A stretch of DNA of 64,000 bases, taken from the NCBI RefSeq assembly GCF_001865575.2, contig NZ_CP017561.2:1178001-1242000 (forward strand), in the 5' to 3' direction. The stretch's first letter is position 1; the number at the start of each line of letters is the position of its first letter. Both the position numbers and the translations under genes were made by a program. This document shows, in pieces, positions 1 to 9,022 of the stretch. The notes under the pieces are model-generated. The model did not search any database. It saw only the letters and a program-made list of their open reading frames with translations, and had not been told where the DNA came from. The DNA comes from Paraburkholderia sprentiae WSM5005 (GTDB lineage: Bacteria; Pseudomonadota; Gammaproteobacteria; Burkholderiales; Burkholderiaceae).

Positions 1-2
1 CT

Positions 3-56
3 ACCAAGGCGAACCCATTCACCGACACGCAACGAGCTGCAACGAGCACGCAATGA
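3..56 (+). CDS. C-terminal end of an upstream hut-operon gene (partial)
   Basis: An open frame enters from the left edge and ends at a TGA (54-56) that overlaps the hutI ATG (53-55) as ATGA. Such four-base overlaps usually mark translationally coupled operon genes. Only 17 codons are visible and no family can be recognised. In Burkholderia hut operons hutD often precedes hutI, so HutD is a guess from context. The frame could also be chance. Confidence 0.35.
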   Translation, partial: TKANPFTDTQRAATSTQ

Positions 57-1294
57 AGCAAACCGTCTGGCATCACCTGAATCTGTGTCCGCAGGGCGAT
101 CCTCGCCACACCCTCGCCGATGCCGCGATCGCGGTCGAAGACGGCCGCATCGCGTGGCTCGGCGTGGCGGCTGAAATGCCCGCGCACTATGCCGGATGGC
201 CGCGTGAAGACTTGCGTGGCGCGTGGGTGACGCCGGGTTTGATCGATTGTCATACGCACCTCGTGTATGGCGGCCAGCGCGCCGACGAATTCGCGCAGCG
301 GCTCGCGGGCGTCAGCTACGAAGAAATCGCGCGACAGGGCGGCGGTATCGTATCGACGGTGCGCGCGACGCGCGCGGCGGATGAAGCGTCACTGTTCGCG
401 CAAGCGGCCGCGCGGCTCGAACCGCTGCTCGCCGAAGGCGTGACGGCGATCGAAATCAAATCGGGCTATGGCCTCGACCTCGCGAGCGAGCGCAAGATGC
501 TGCGCGTCGCGCGGCAACTCGGCGAGCGCTATCCGCTCACGGTCTATACGACGTTTCTCGGCGCGCACGCGTTGCCGCCCGAATTCACGGGCCGCGCTGA
601 CGCGTATATCGACGAAGTCTGCAACACGATGCTGCCCGCGCTCGTGGACGAAGGCCTCGTCGATGCGGTCGACGTGTTCTGCGAGCGCATCGGTTTTTCG
701 CTGCAACAAAGCGAGCGGGTGTTCAACGCGGCGGCGCGCCACCAGCTGCCGGTCAAGATGCACGCCGAGCAGTTGTCGAACGGCGGCGGCACCGCGCTCG
801 CGGCGCGGCATCGCGCGCTGTCGGCGGATCATCTGGAGTTTCTCGACGAAGCCGGCGTCGCGGCGATGAAACAAGCCGGCACCGTCGCGGTGCTGCTGCC
901 GGGCGCGTACTACTTCATTCGCGAGACGCAATTGCCGCCGCTCGAACTGCTGCGGCGCTACGAGGTGCCGATCGCGATCTCGACCGACAGCAACCCGGGC
1001 ACGTCGCCGTCCACGTCTTTGCTGCTGATGATGAACATGGCGAGCACGCTGTTTCGCATGACCGTGCCCGAGGTGCTGCAAGGCGTCACCGCGCATGCGG
1101 CGCGCGCGCTCGGCAAGCACGATCGGCACGGCGCGCTGCAGGCCGGGCGCGCGGCCGACTTCGCGGTGTGGTCCGTCGATTCGCTGGCCGAGCTCGCTTA
1201 CTGGATTGGCCGGCCGCTGTGCGCGCGCGTCGTGCGCGCGGGTGAAACCGTTTATACGCGGCGCGAGTCGGGTGCGACCTCAACGAGAAGCTGA
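53..1294 (+). CDS. hutI: Imidazolonepropionase HutI
   Basis: Hydrolyses 4-imidazolone-5-propanoate to N-formimidoyl-L-glutamate, the third step of histidine degradation, in the cytosol. The 413-residue protein has the usual length and belongs to the metal-dependent amidohydrolase superfamily. The HxH metal-ligand motif (H67, H69, in [10 protein letters not shown]) lies at the start of the barrel, and a late [10 protein letters not shown] segment carries the conserved metal-binding Asp. The start overlaps an upstream stop codon, and hutF starts three bases after its stop, so it sits inside a tight operon. Assignment is firm. Confidence 0.96.
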   Translation: MKQTVWHHLNLCPQGDPRHTLADAAIAVEDGRIAWLGVAAEMPAHYAGWPREDLRGAWVTPGLIDCHTHLVYGGQRADEFAQRLAGVSYEEIARQGGGIVSTVRATRAADEASLFAQAAARLEPLLAEGVTAIEIKSGYGLDLASERKMLRVARQLGERYPLTVYTTFLGAHALPPEFTGRADAYIDEVCNTMLPALVDEGLVDAVDVFCERIGFSLQQSERVFNAAARHQLPVKMHAEQLSNGGGTALAARHRALSADHLEFLDEAGVAAMKQAGTVAVLLPGAYYFIRETQLPPLELLRRYEVPIAISTDSNPGTSPSTSLLLMMNMASTLFRMTVPEVLQGVTAHAARALGKHDRHGALQAGRAADFAVWSVDSLAELAYWIGRPLCARVVRAGETVYTRRESGATSTRS

Positions 1295-1297
1295 CAG

Positions 1298-2683
1298 ATG
1301 ACGCAATCCAATCAATCGCTGTTCGCCGCCGACGCGTACTTGCCCGAGGGCTGGCGCCGCAACGTGCTGCTCGAATGGGACGCGCACGGCACGCTGAGCG
1401 CGGTCACGCCAGATCGAGCCGAAGCGCCGTCGGGCGTGCCGAAGGCAGCGGGCCCGCTGATGCCCGGCATGCCGAATCTTCACTCACACGCGTTTCAGCG
1501 CGCGATGGCGGGGCTCACCGAATATCGCGCCAACGCGACGGATAACTTCTGGTCATGGCGCGAGCTGATGTATCGCTTCGCTGCGCGCATGACGCCGGAA
1601 GGCCTCGCGAGCGTCGCGCAGTGGCTCTACATCGAAATGCTGAAGGCAGGTTATACGTCGGTGTGCGAGTTCCACTACGTGCATCACGCGCCGGACGGTC
1701 AGCGCTATGCGAATCACGCCGAGCTTGCGCAACGCGTGGTGGACGCGGCATCGGCGAGCGGCATCGGCGTCACGATGCTGCCGGTGCTGTATCAGTACAG
1801 CGGCTTCGGCGCGCGCGCGCCGCGCGACGACCAGCGGCGTTTCATCAATACGCCGGAGAGCCTGCTCGATCTGCTCGGCACGCTGCGCGCGGCGCGCCCC
1901 GAACATGCGGCGCTGCGTTACGGCGTGGCGCCGCATTCGCTGCGCGCGGTGTCGGCGGCGTCGTTGCGGGCGTTGCTTGGCGGCATCGATGCCAGCGCGC
2001 CCGTGCATATCCATATCGCCGAACAGACCGCCGAGGTCGACGCGTGCATCGAAACCGAAGGCGCGCGGCCCGTGCAATGGCTGCTCGATCGTTTCGATGT
2101 GGACAGCCGCTGGTGTCTCGTGCACGCGACCCATGTCGATGCGAACGAAACGCTCGCGCTCGCGAACAGCGGCGCGGTCGCGGGATTGTGTCTGATCACC
2201 GAGGCCAATCTCGGCGACGGCATTTTTCCCGCCCGCGACTATCTCGATGCGCACGGGCGCATCGGCGTCGGCTCCGACAGCCATATCGCCGTCGACTGGC
2301 GCGCCGAGCTGCGTCTGCTCGAATACGGCCAGCGTCTGACGCGCCGGCAGCGCAACGTGCTGGCGTCGGCGCAGGCCACGCATGTCGCGGACCGTCTGTA
2401 TGCAGCCGCGCTCGACGGCGGCGCGCGCGCGAGCGGCCGTGCGGTCGGCGCATTGCGGCCCGGCCATCGCGCGGACTGGCTCGTGCTCGATGCCGCTCAT
2501 TCGAGCATTGCCGAGCATGCGCGTGAGGCGTGGCTGTCGGGCGTCGTGTTCTGCGAGCACGGCGACACGCCGATTCGCGATGTCTACGCGGGCGGCGTCA
2601 AGGTCGTCGACGATCGCAGGCATCGCGACGAAGAGGGCGCGTATGCGCGCTACCGCGCGGCACTCGCGGAACTGCTCAAATAA
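1298..2683 (+). CDS. hutF: Formimidoylglutamate deiminase HutF
   Basis: Converts N-formimidoyl-L-glutamate to N-formyl-L-glutamate and ammonia. It is the deiminase of the five-step histidine pathway, in contrast to the HutG hydrolase route that releases formamide. The protein is 461 residues, an amidohydrolase-fold enzyme with HxH metal ligands (H62, H64 in NLHSHAFQRAM), then VHIHIAEQ and a GVGSDSHIAVDW segment with the later His and Asp ligands. It follows hutI by three bases with no clear ribosome site of its own, suggesting translational coupling. The product is the substrate of the next gene. Confidence 0.96.
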   Translation: MTQSNQSLFAADAYLPEGWRRNVLLEWDAHGTLSAVTPDRAEAPSGVPKAAGPLMPGMPNLHSHAFQRAMAGLTEYRANATDNFWSWRELMYRFAARMTPEGLASVAQWLYIEMLKAGYTSVCEFHYVHHAPDGQRYANHAELAQRVVDAASASGIGVTMLPVLYQYSGFGARAPRDDQRRFINTPESLLDLLGTLRAARPEHAALRYGVAPHSLRAVSAASLRALLGGIDASAPVHIHIAEQTAEVDACIETEGARPVQWLLDRFDVDSRWCLVHATHVDANETLALANSGAVAGLCLITEANLGDGIFPARDYLDAHGRIGVGSDSHIAVDWRAELRLLEYGQRLTRRQRNVLASAQATHVADRLYAAALDGGARASGRAVGALRPGHRADWLVLDAAHSSIAEHAREAWLSGVVFCEHGDTPIRDVYAGGVKVVDDRRHRDEEGAYARYRAALAELLK

Positions 2684-2733
2684 GGTCATGACCTGCCGAG
2701 CCAATTCTCCGAAACCACCGATTCCGGACTGAC

Positions 2734-3546
2734 ATGACTGCTTCGAACCTCACGCCGGTTTTCTCGCTGCATCAGGGAAGCCTGCCGCTTCTGATCTCGA
2801 TCCCGCATGTGGGCACCCAGATTCCCGCCGACATCGCCGCGACGATGACGCCGGTCGCGCAACGCACCGACGATTGCGACTGGCATCTCGATCGCCTGTA
2901 TGCATTCGCGAAGCGCCTCGGCGCGTCGATCCTGACGCCGGCCTACGCGCGCTACGTGATCGACCTGAACCGTCCGCCCGACGGCGCGAACCTGTACCCG
3001 GGGCAGGACACCACAGGTCTGCTGCCGGTCGATACGTTCGACAAGGAGCCGCTCTATCGTGACGGCCATCTGCCCGACGATGCGGAAATCGCGCGCCGTC
3101 GCGACGCGTACTGGCGGCCGTATCACGACGCGCTCACCGGCGAGCTCGCGGCGCTGAAAGCGAAGCACGGCAAGGTGCTGTTGTGGGAAGCGCATTCGAT
3201 CCGCTCGCAGGTGCCGCGTTTTTTCGACGGACGTCTGCCGGACTTCAACTTCGGCACCTCGGACGGGGCGAGCGCGGCGCCGGGCATGGCCGAAGCGCTG
3301 GCGGCGCTGGTCGAGCGTCACGGCGGGTATTCGGCGATTGCGAATGGCCGCTTCAAGGGCGGCTATATCACGCGGCAATACGGACAGCCCGAACAGGGCG
3401 TGCATGCGGTGCAACTCGAGCTGTCGCAGATCACGTACATGGAAGAGCGCCTGCCCTATGGGTACGATGAAAAGCTCGCCGCGCACGTCGCGCCGCTGCT
3501 CGAAGCGCTGCTGACGACGGCTCTCGCGCGCGTGACGGCAGCCTGA
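2734..3546 (+). CDS. hutG: N-formylglutamate deformylase HutG
   Basis: Hydrolyses N-formyl-L-glutamate to glutamate and formate, the last step of the five-step histidine pathway, completing the work of HutI and HutF encoded just upstream. It has 270 residues, as expected for the N-formylglutamate amidohydrolase family. The N-terminal SIPHVGTQIP and the mid-protein LWEAHSIRSQVP segments are characteristic; the latter carries conserved Glu/His residues. It is separated from hutF by 50 bases and is the last gene of the operon, since the next gene is on the other strand. Confidence 0.95.
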   Translation: MTASNLTPVFSLHQGSLPLLISIPHVGTQIPADIAATMTPVAQRTDDCDWHLDRLYAFAKRLGASILTPAYARYVIDLNRPPDGANLYPGQDTTGLLPVDTFDKEPLYRDGHLPDDAEIARRRDAYWRPYHDALTGELAALKAKHGKVLLWEAHSIRSQVPRFFDGRLPDFNFGTSDGASAAPGMAEALAALVERHGGYSAIANGRFKGGYITRQYGQPEQGVHAVQLELSQITYMEERLPYGYDEKLAAHVAPLLEALLTTALARVTAA

Positions 3547-3685
3547 GGTCAACGCATTCGCGTATCACGAAGGTGTAACAGCATGTGTCTGTGATTGCAT
3601 GCCGGCGCGGTCGTATGGAATGTTTGAACGTCGAGCGCGCAAAGCGTATCGTGCGCCGGCTGGTCCCACGACGCGGCGGGCAATG

Positions 3686-3714
3686 AAAAAAGCCCCGCGA
3701 AAGCGGGGCTTTTT
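3686..3714. terminator. Bidirectional rho-independent terminator
   Basis: An 8-bp GC-rich stem (AGCCCCGC / GCGGGGCT) with a GAAA tetraloop is flanked by an A-run on the left and a T-run on the right, so it reads as an intrinsic terminator from both strands. It lies 38 bases past the stop of the small minus-strand gene and about 140 bases past hutG, and probably serves both. Confidence 0.85.
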
Positions 3715-3751
3715 GATGTGCACCGCGTCCTTGGACACGGTTTCACCGCCA

Positions 3752-3886
3752 TTAGTGGCAGCGCTTTTCCCAATGATGATGCACGCGCACCTTGTGGCAC
3801 TCGTGACGATGCTCATCAGCTTGAGCGGGAGCGATCGCGCTCAGGGTGGCGACGGCTGCGGCGATGGCGAGAACGATTTTCTTCAT
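3752..3886 (-). CDS. Small secreted histidine-rich protein (44 aa)
   Basis: A short gene with an AAGGG ribosome site seven bases before its ATG. The protein has an obvious Sec signal peptide (MKKIVLAIAAAVATLSAIAP, cleavage likely after AQA near residue 23). The mature part is only about 21 residues and rich in His and Arg with two cysteines and an HHHW run. It resembles the short exported proteins with a His-run found in Burkholderia (recalled as 'HHHH-motif' proteins), whose function is unknown. The His/Cys content could bind metal, but that is inference. It has its own terminator downstream. Confidence 0.75.
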   Translation of the reverse strand: MKKIVLAIAAAVATLSAIAPAQADEHRHECHKVRVHHHWEKRCH

Positions 3887-4121
3887 TACAAAACCCTTAA
3901 GTCAGTGTTGGGGAGCAACCGATACAGCACGACGCGTGCCGCGGCGGCGTGTAAGCATGCCACAATCGCGCGGCCGCTGGCAGGAACGGCGCGCGCGTAC
4001 GTGTGTCGATGCAACACGCGATGTGTCGTACGCCCCGTTTTAACGCCGCGACACCACGAGGCGACTATCCTTTCACAACGATGAGGTGCGCGACGCAGTC
4101 ATCGGTTCATCAGGCGAAAAG

Positions 4122-4799
4122 ATGGAAGACCCAGCGATGGAAGATTCCGACGAATTGCTGCTGCCAGTCTGGCGCGCGAACCTGGTGTTGCTGACCAGCG
4201 AGGTCGGCGCCGCGAGCCGGCTCGCGCGCATGATGACGTTTTCCGCGAGCTATCTGAAGTTGATGCTGTCCGGCAAGCGCGAATTCAGCGAGGAATTCGT
4301 GCGCGGCGTCGAGGCGGTCACCGGTTTGCCGGCCGGCTGGATGAACGTGCCGCACGCCGATCACGAGATTCCGTCGAATGCGCGCGAGGCGATCGACAAC
4401 GAGCAGCCGCTCGCGCGCTTTCGCGGCACCGCGCATCCGGTGCGCAAGAAAACGGTGCTGCGGCCCGAGCCGATTTTTGGGCAGCCGGGGCCCGCGCGGC
4501 GCATCGACGAAGGAACGCTCGATGTCGAAGCGCACCGCCGGCACGCGCATTTTCGCAAGGTGCGCGATCTCGCGACACAGGAAGTGCGGCGCTTCGAGCG
4601 GCATCTGCTGCATGCGCCGGTGGAGCTGGCGTCGATGCGCGCGAAGGTCGAGGACGTGGTGGCCGCGGCCGAGCTCGACGACCGCATTCAGGCCGATCTC
4701 GAGGGCCGGCTCGAACAGATCGACAAGCACCGGCATCTGCTGCTCAGGCACGTGGAAAAATTGCAGGCGCTGTTGAGCCAGCTCGACGACGGCGAGTGA
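4122..4799 (+). CDS. HTH domain protein with C-terminal coiled coil
   Basis: A 225-residue cytosolic protein. The N-terminal 60-70 residues (around SRLARMMTFSASYLKLML...FSEEFVRGVEAVTGLPAGW) look like a lambda-repressor/XRE-type helix-turn-helix. The C-terminal half, from about residue 140, is a long charged helical stretch with heptad-like leucines that should form a coiled coil. The start is uncertain: an in-frame GTG at 4086 and a second ATG at 4137 are possible, and no strong ribosome site decides. The next gene starts 69 bases downstream on the same strand. No precise family name can be given. Confidence 0.65.
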   Translation: MEDPAMEDSDELLLPVWRANLVLLTSEVGAASRLARMMTFSASYLKLMLSGKREFSEEFVRGVEAVTGLPAGWMNVPHADHEIPSNAREAIDNEQPLARFRGTAHPVRKKTVLRPEPIFGQPGPARRIDEGTLDVEAHRRHAHFRKVRDLATQEVRRFERHLLHAPVELASMRAKVEDVVAAAELDDRIQADLEGRLEQIDKHRHLLLRHVEKLQALLSQLDDGE

Positions 4800-4868
4800 A
4801 GGCGGCCGCTGAAACGCGCGTGCCGGCGTTGTGCTACAACCACGACACGAACCTGGCCGAGGTGGAGC

Positions 4869-6782
4869 TTGCGGAACATCGTCGTCACGTTGGCGCGCAC
4901 GTCGATCGTCGGCGTCGGGCTCGCGTGCGTCGCCTTCCCTTTGTGCGCGGCCGCAGGCGAAATCGCCACCTCCGCCGACGAACGCGCCCCTTCGACGATC
5001 GAGCGCGACGTCCACCTGTTCGTGATTCAGAAAGACGGCTCCATCGAGGAACACGACGACACGCTGATGCGCGCGGACACGGCCAGCGGCGTCGACGCTA
5101 TCGCGCAACGCTACGTGTGGTTCAACAAGGACATCGAGCAGGTGCAACTGTTGGCCGCCGAAACGATCGATCCCGACGGCACCGCGCATGCGGTTGGCCC
5201 CGAGGCGATCCGCGACGTGGAGGAGCCGCGCTCGGCCGGCGCGCCGAGCTTCGAGGACGGCGTGCTGCGCACCGTGATTTTCCCGGGCGTCCAGACCGGC
5301 TCGCGCGTACATCTCGCGTTTCGCAAGACCCGCGCGAAGGCGCTACAGGCGGGTACCTTCGCGTATCTGGTCGAACCGTCGCTCGAGCCCATCGACGAGC
5401 AGCGTCTGATCTTCGATCTGCCCGCCGACCTGCCGCTCCATGCGGACGCGCGTGGCTACGTCGCGCTGCCGCCCGTCACCGCGAACGGCCGCACCCGCTA
5501 CGAGTTCGACTATCGGCACGGCCCGTATCCGCGGCTGGAAGCGGGCGCGGTCGGCTATGCGAACTGGGGCGACCGGCTGATGGTATCGACGGTGCCGGAC
5601 TTCGCGAGCTTTGCCGCGCGCTATCGCGGCCCCGCCGACAACGACCCGACCCGCGACGACCCCACGATCGTCCGTCTCGCGCAGCAACTGACGGCAGGCC
5701 TGACCGATCCTCGCGACAAAGCCCGCGCGCTGTACGACTGGATGCGTCTGAACATCCGCTACGTCGCGCTTTTTCTCGGCGAGACGGCGGCGATTCCGCA
5801 CAAGGCCGCCGACATCCTGCGCAACCGCTATGGCGACTGCAAGGACCACGTCGCGCTATACGGCGCGCTGCTCGCGGCCGCCGGCATTGGCAGCGAGCCG
5901 GTGCTGCTCAATCTCGGCCCGTACTACACGCTGCCCGACGTGCCCGGCTACGGCGCGAGCGCGATCAATCACGCGATCATCTGGATTCCTGAACTGGCGC
6001 AATTCGCGGATACGTCGGCGGGGGGCACCGAGTTCGGCTATCTGCCTGGCGGCGTGATGGACCGCCCGGTGCTGCTCGTCGACGACGGCGTGCTCGCGCG
6101 CACGCCCGCCACGCAACGGCGCGAACGCAACGCGCGGGTGCAGATCGACGTCGACGAAAACGGCACCGCGCACTACGCGTACCGCGTCGAGGACGCGGGC
6201 TATACCGCGGAACTCGAGCGCAACACGCTGCGCCGCGCGACGCGCCAGGGCGCGCAGCAGCTTGCCGCGAGCCGTCTGCTGCAAACGGGCCTGCACGGCA
6301 CCGCGCAGTTGCAGACCGACGACGTCGCCGTGACCGGCGGACCGTTCGCGACGTCGATGCAAGGCAGCGTGCCGCATCTGATCTGGCCGGACGGCACGAC
6401 CGCCGTGCCGGCGCTGACGAGCCTCGCCGGCGGCATGCGCTCGCAGATCGAGGCGTGGCTCGCGGAGCCCGTCAGAACGCAGCCGTGGGCGTGCATCGGC
6501 GGGCAGTTCGATGAAACGCTGGAAATGAGCTTGCCGCGCTTCGTGCGCGTGACGGCGCTGCCGACCGACGGCACGGTCGAGGACCCGCAGATCACGTTTG
6601 CGTCGCATTACGTTTTCGATCCGGCGACGCACACCTTGCAGGTCAACCGGCATCTGCGCGCCGCGTTCGGGCACCAGATGTGTACGGCAAACGAATTCGC
6701 GGCGATTCGCGAGGATCTCGTGCGCATCGAGCGTGATCTCGATGCCGAGCTGGTCGTGCGGGCGGCGAGCGCAACCCGGTAG
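4869..6782 (+). CDS. Secreted DUF3857 / transglutaminase-like protein
   Basis: Begins at a TTG preceded by a GAGGTGGAG ribosome site. The 637-residue product has an N-terminal signal peptide ending near residue 28, a DUF3857 domain over roughly residues 40-230, and a transglutaminase-like core. The cysteine-protease-like triad is visible: C324 in YGDCKDH, H368 in INHAIIW and D381 in FADTS. A beta-rich C-terminal domain follows. Proteins of this build are periplasmic or outer-surface and their substrates are mostly unknown, so a peptide or amide cross-linking/cleaving role is inferred only from the fold. Confidence 0.85.
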   Translation: MRNIVVTLARTSIVGVGLACVAFPLCAAAGEIATSADERAPSTIERDVHLFVIQKDGSIEEHDDTLMRADTASGVDAIAQRYVWFNKDIEQVQLLAAETIDPDGTAHAVGPEAIRDVEEPRSAGAPSFEDGVLRTVIFPGVQTGSRVHLAFRKTRAKALQAGTFAYLVEPSLEPIDEQRLIFDLPADLPLHADARGYVALPPVTANGRTRYEFDYRHGPYPRLEAGAVGYANWGDRLMVSTVPDFASFAARYRGPADNDPTRDDPTIVRLAQQLTAGLTDPRDKARALYDWMRLNIRYVALFLGETAAIPHKAADILRNRYGDCKDHVALYGALLAAAGIGSEPVLLNLGPYYTLPDVPGYGASAINHAIIWIPELAQFADTSAGGTEFGYLPGGVMDRPVLLVDDGVLARTPATQRRERNARVQIDVDENGTAHYAYRVEDAGYTAELERNTLRRATRQGAQQLAASRLLQTGLHGTAQLQTDDVAVTGGPFATSMQGSVPHLIWPDGTTAVPALTSLAGGMRSQIEAWLAEPVRTQPWACIGGQFDETLEMSLPRFVRVTALPTDGTVEDPQITFASHYVFDPATHTLQVNRHLRAAFGHQMCTANEFAAIREDLVRIERDLDAELVVRAASATR

Positions 6783-6840
6783 CGCGCCCCGCGCCGGCCG
6801 CCAACCGGGCAGGGCCGCCACGATTCGTCGCACGGGAAGC

Positions 6841-7992
6841 TTAGGTGCCGCTCTTCGTCACGACCGGCACCCACGCACCGTTCTTCACCTGATACAGCGT
6901 CGATGCGCCGCTCTTCAACGCGCCGGTGCCGTCGAACGAGATCTTGCCGGTCACGCCGTCGTAGTCGATCGTCTTGAGCACCGGACGGTACACGTTCGGC
7001 GAATCGGATTTCGCTTGCTGCATCGCCTTGATCGCGACCCACGCGCCGTCATAGCCGAACGGCGCATAGGACAGCACATCCACGCCGAAGCGCTTCTTGA
7101 ACTTCGCGTTGAAGTCCTTGCCACCCGGCAGTTGCGCGAGCGGACGGCCGTATTCCCAGGCCATCGCGCCGTCGGACGCATCGCCCGCGAGCTTGATGAA
7201 GTCCTCGTCCATCACGCCGCCGCCACCGACCAGTTGCGCGTTCAGGCCGAGCTGCTTCATGCGTCGCGCGAAGCCCGCCGCCTGGCTGTCGAGACCGGCG
7301 AAGAACACGAGGTCGACATTGGCGCCCTTGAACTTGGTGATCTGCGTGCTGAAGTCGACCGCGTGGTTGTCCGTGTAGTCGCGCGCGACGATCGTGCCGC
7401 CGTGCGCCTTCACGGCCTTCTCGAATTCGTCGGCCTCGCCCTGGCCGAACGCGGTGCGATCGTCGATGATCGCGATGCGCTTGGCCTTCGTCACGTCGAC
7501 CGCATAGGCGCCGGCGTTGCCGGCGTTCTGCGCATCGGTCGAAATCACCATGAAGGTGTTCGCGAAGCCGCGGCCGGTGATGATCGGGTTCGTCGCCGCG
7601 GGGTCGAGCACCGGAATGCCAGCCTGCTCATAGACCTGCGAGGCAGGGATCGTCGTGCCGGAGTTGAAGTGGCCGACGACCACCGCGACGCCCGAGTCGA
7701 CCAGCTTCTGCGCGGCCTGCACGCCGACGCGCGGGTCGGCCTGGTCGTCCTGCGAGACGATCTCGAAGTGCGCGACCTTGTCGCCGATCTTGATCTTCTG
7801 CGCGTTGGCTTCGTCGATCGCCAGCCGCACGCCGTTTTCCAGGTCCTTGCCGTAGCCGGCATTGGCGCCCGTCAGCGGCGCGGCAAAGCCGATCTTGACC
7901 GGCAGGTCGGCGGCGAAACTGGCGGCAGGCGCAACGGCAAACATCGCGCCCACGAGCAGCGCCAAGGGTTTTAGCGGGTTGCGAAGACTCAT
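6841..7992 (-). CDS. Branched-chain amino-acid ABC transporter binding protein (LivJ/LivK-like)
   Basis: A periplasmic type I solute-binding protein (Peripla_BP_6 family) of 383 residues. It begins with a Sec signal peptide (cleavage after SFA-A) followed by DLPVKIGFAAPLTG, the typical first strand of Leu/Ile/Val-binding proteins. The ATG at 7992 is chosen over one at 8007 because a GGAGAG ribosome site lies right before it. No permease or ATPase genes adjoin it, so it is an orphan that must work with a transporter elsewhere. Ligand identity cannot be read from the sequence. Confidence 0.9.
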   Translation of the reverse strand: MSLRNPLKPLALLVGAMFAVAPAASFAADLPVKIGFAAPLTGANAGYGKDLENGVRLAIDEANAQKIKIGDKVAHFEIVSQDDQADPRVGVQAAQKLVDSGVAVVVGHFNSGTTIPASQVYEQAGIPVLDPAATNPIITGRGFANTFMVISTDAQNAGNAGAYAVDVTKAKRIAIIDDRTAFGQGEADEFEKAVKAHGGTIVARDYTDNHAVDFSTQITKFKGANVDLVFFAGLDSQAAGFARRMKQLGLNAQLVGGGGVMDEDFIKLAGDASDGAMAWEYGRPLAQLPGGKDFNAKFKKRFGVDVLSYAPFGYDGAWVAIKAMQQAKSDSPNVYRPVLKTIDYDGVTGKISFDGTGALKSGASTLYQVKNGAWVPVVTKSGT

Positions 7993-8189
7993 GGTCTCTC
8001 CTTGCATCGACGGTTGTTGTGAAAGCGGTCAGACGGCGAAGCGATACGACACGTGAAGCAGAGCTCGGAGCCTCGTGCATTGCGAGACTACAAAGGATCG
8101 GCCGCCGCTCACCGTGCTGGAATACACGCAGTCGCGTTGCGCTTCGCAGCGTGTTTGCGCGGTCACTGTGGGGCGAATATAGAAAGCCA

Positions 8190-8211
8190 AATTGCCGTCG
8201 TCTTGGCAATT
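8190..8211. promoter_or_regulatory. Inverted repeat upstream of the binding-protein gene
   Basis: AATTGCC (8190-8196) and GGCAATT (8205-8211) form a perfect 7-bp inverted repeat with an 8-base spacer, about 200 bases upstream of the binding-protein start. The surroundings hold no gene. It could be an operator for that gene, but no regulator is adjacent. Confidence 0.3.
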
Positions 8212-8348
8212 CGTGGCGTGTTGAATGAGCATTTCGGCATAGGCGGCAACACGCGCATCACGTGCGTATGGAGCGTGCGTCAGGCTAGCGAGGGGGCGTG
8301 CCGTGCGAAGGTCCGCGGCGGCTGCGGATTACGGCACATGCTTAAGAA

Positions 8349-8368
8349 GCCGGCGCGAGCGCGCCGGC
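8349..8368 (-). terminator. Probable terminator after the 8415-8876 gene
   Basis: GCCGGCGC and GCGCCGGC pair around a GAGC loop. On the minus strand the hairpin is followed by TTCTTAA, a weak T-rich tail. It lies 47 bases past the stop of the minus-strand gene at 8415. The rest of 7993-8414 shows no gene. Confidence 0.5.
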
Positions 8369-8414
8369 CGGTGTGGCGGTGTCGGGTCGACGCCGCGTGA
8401 TGCGAGTCTTGTGC

Positions 8415-8876
8415 CTAGCGCTCGCCCTGCTGACGCAGCAGCTCTTCACGCAGACGTAACAGCGGCGCCTTGGTGTCTTCGTCGGCCCACGTGTCGAGGT
8501 CGTCGATCGCGCGCTGGCAGCCGTCCAGCACGACGTCGAGATCGACCGGCACGCCGTTGTTCAGCGCGAATTCGATCGTCTCCGCGAACTGTTGGCACTC
8601 GTCCTCGCCGTACGCGATGTCGAGATTGTCGGCGATGATTTCGGCGATGTTGCTGCGCGCCTTGTCGTCGGCCGTCACCATCTCGACGATGCCGCGCGCG
8701 ACGGCGGGCGAGTAGTAGAGCGCGATATCGAGCCATTGCGCCGGATCGAAGTCGGGCTGGTCGAACTGGTTCTCGAAGAACTCGATCGCTTCCTGTTCGT
8801 GCGCTTCGTCCGCGTCGACGCTCATGCACAACTGCTCAAAAAATTCTTCCCGCTCGCTGCGGATGTGACCGTCCAT
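8415..8876 (-). CDS. Conserved acidic hypothetical protein
   Basis: A 153-residue, strongly acidic, predicted all-helical cytosolic protein with no signal peptide or membrane segment. The ATG at 8876 is preferred to an upstream one because GAGGC lies just before it and the upstream extension has low-quality composition. Runs such as QEAIEFFENQFDQPDFDPAQWLD are not recognised as a named domain. Neighbours (a binding protein and pdxY) give no functional link. A single-gene unit with its own hairpin terminator is likely. Confidence 0.7.
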   Translation of the reverse strand: MDGHIRSEREEFFEQLCMSVDADEAHEQEAIEFFENQFDQPDFDPAQWLDIALYYSPAVARGIVEMVTADDKARSNIAEIIADNLDIAYGEDECQQFAETIEFALNNGVPVDLDVVLDGCQRAIDDLDTWADEDTKAPLLRLREELLRQQGER

Positions 8877-9022
8877 CGATGCCTCGTGTGCTGTATGCCG
8901 GGTGCTGAAAATGCGGTGGAGTGCGGGCGCAAGCCCTAGTCCACCACGCGGCACGCATTATAGGACGGCCGCCAGCAAGGCGTGGCGAGGGTGCCCGGTC
9001 ACGCGCGATGTGCCTAAGCGGC

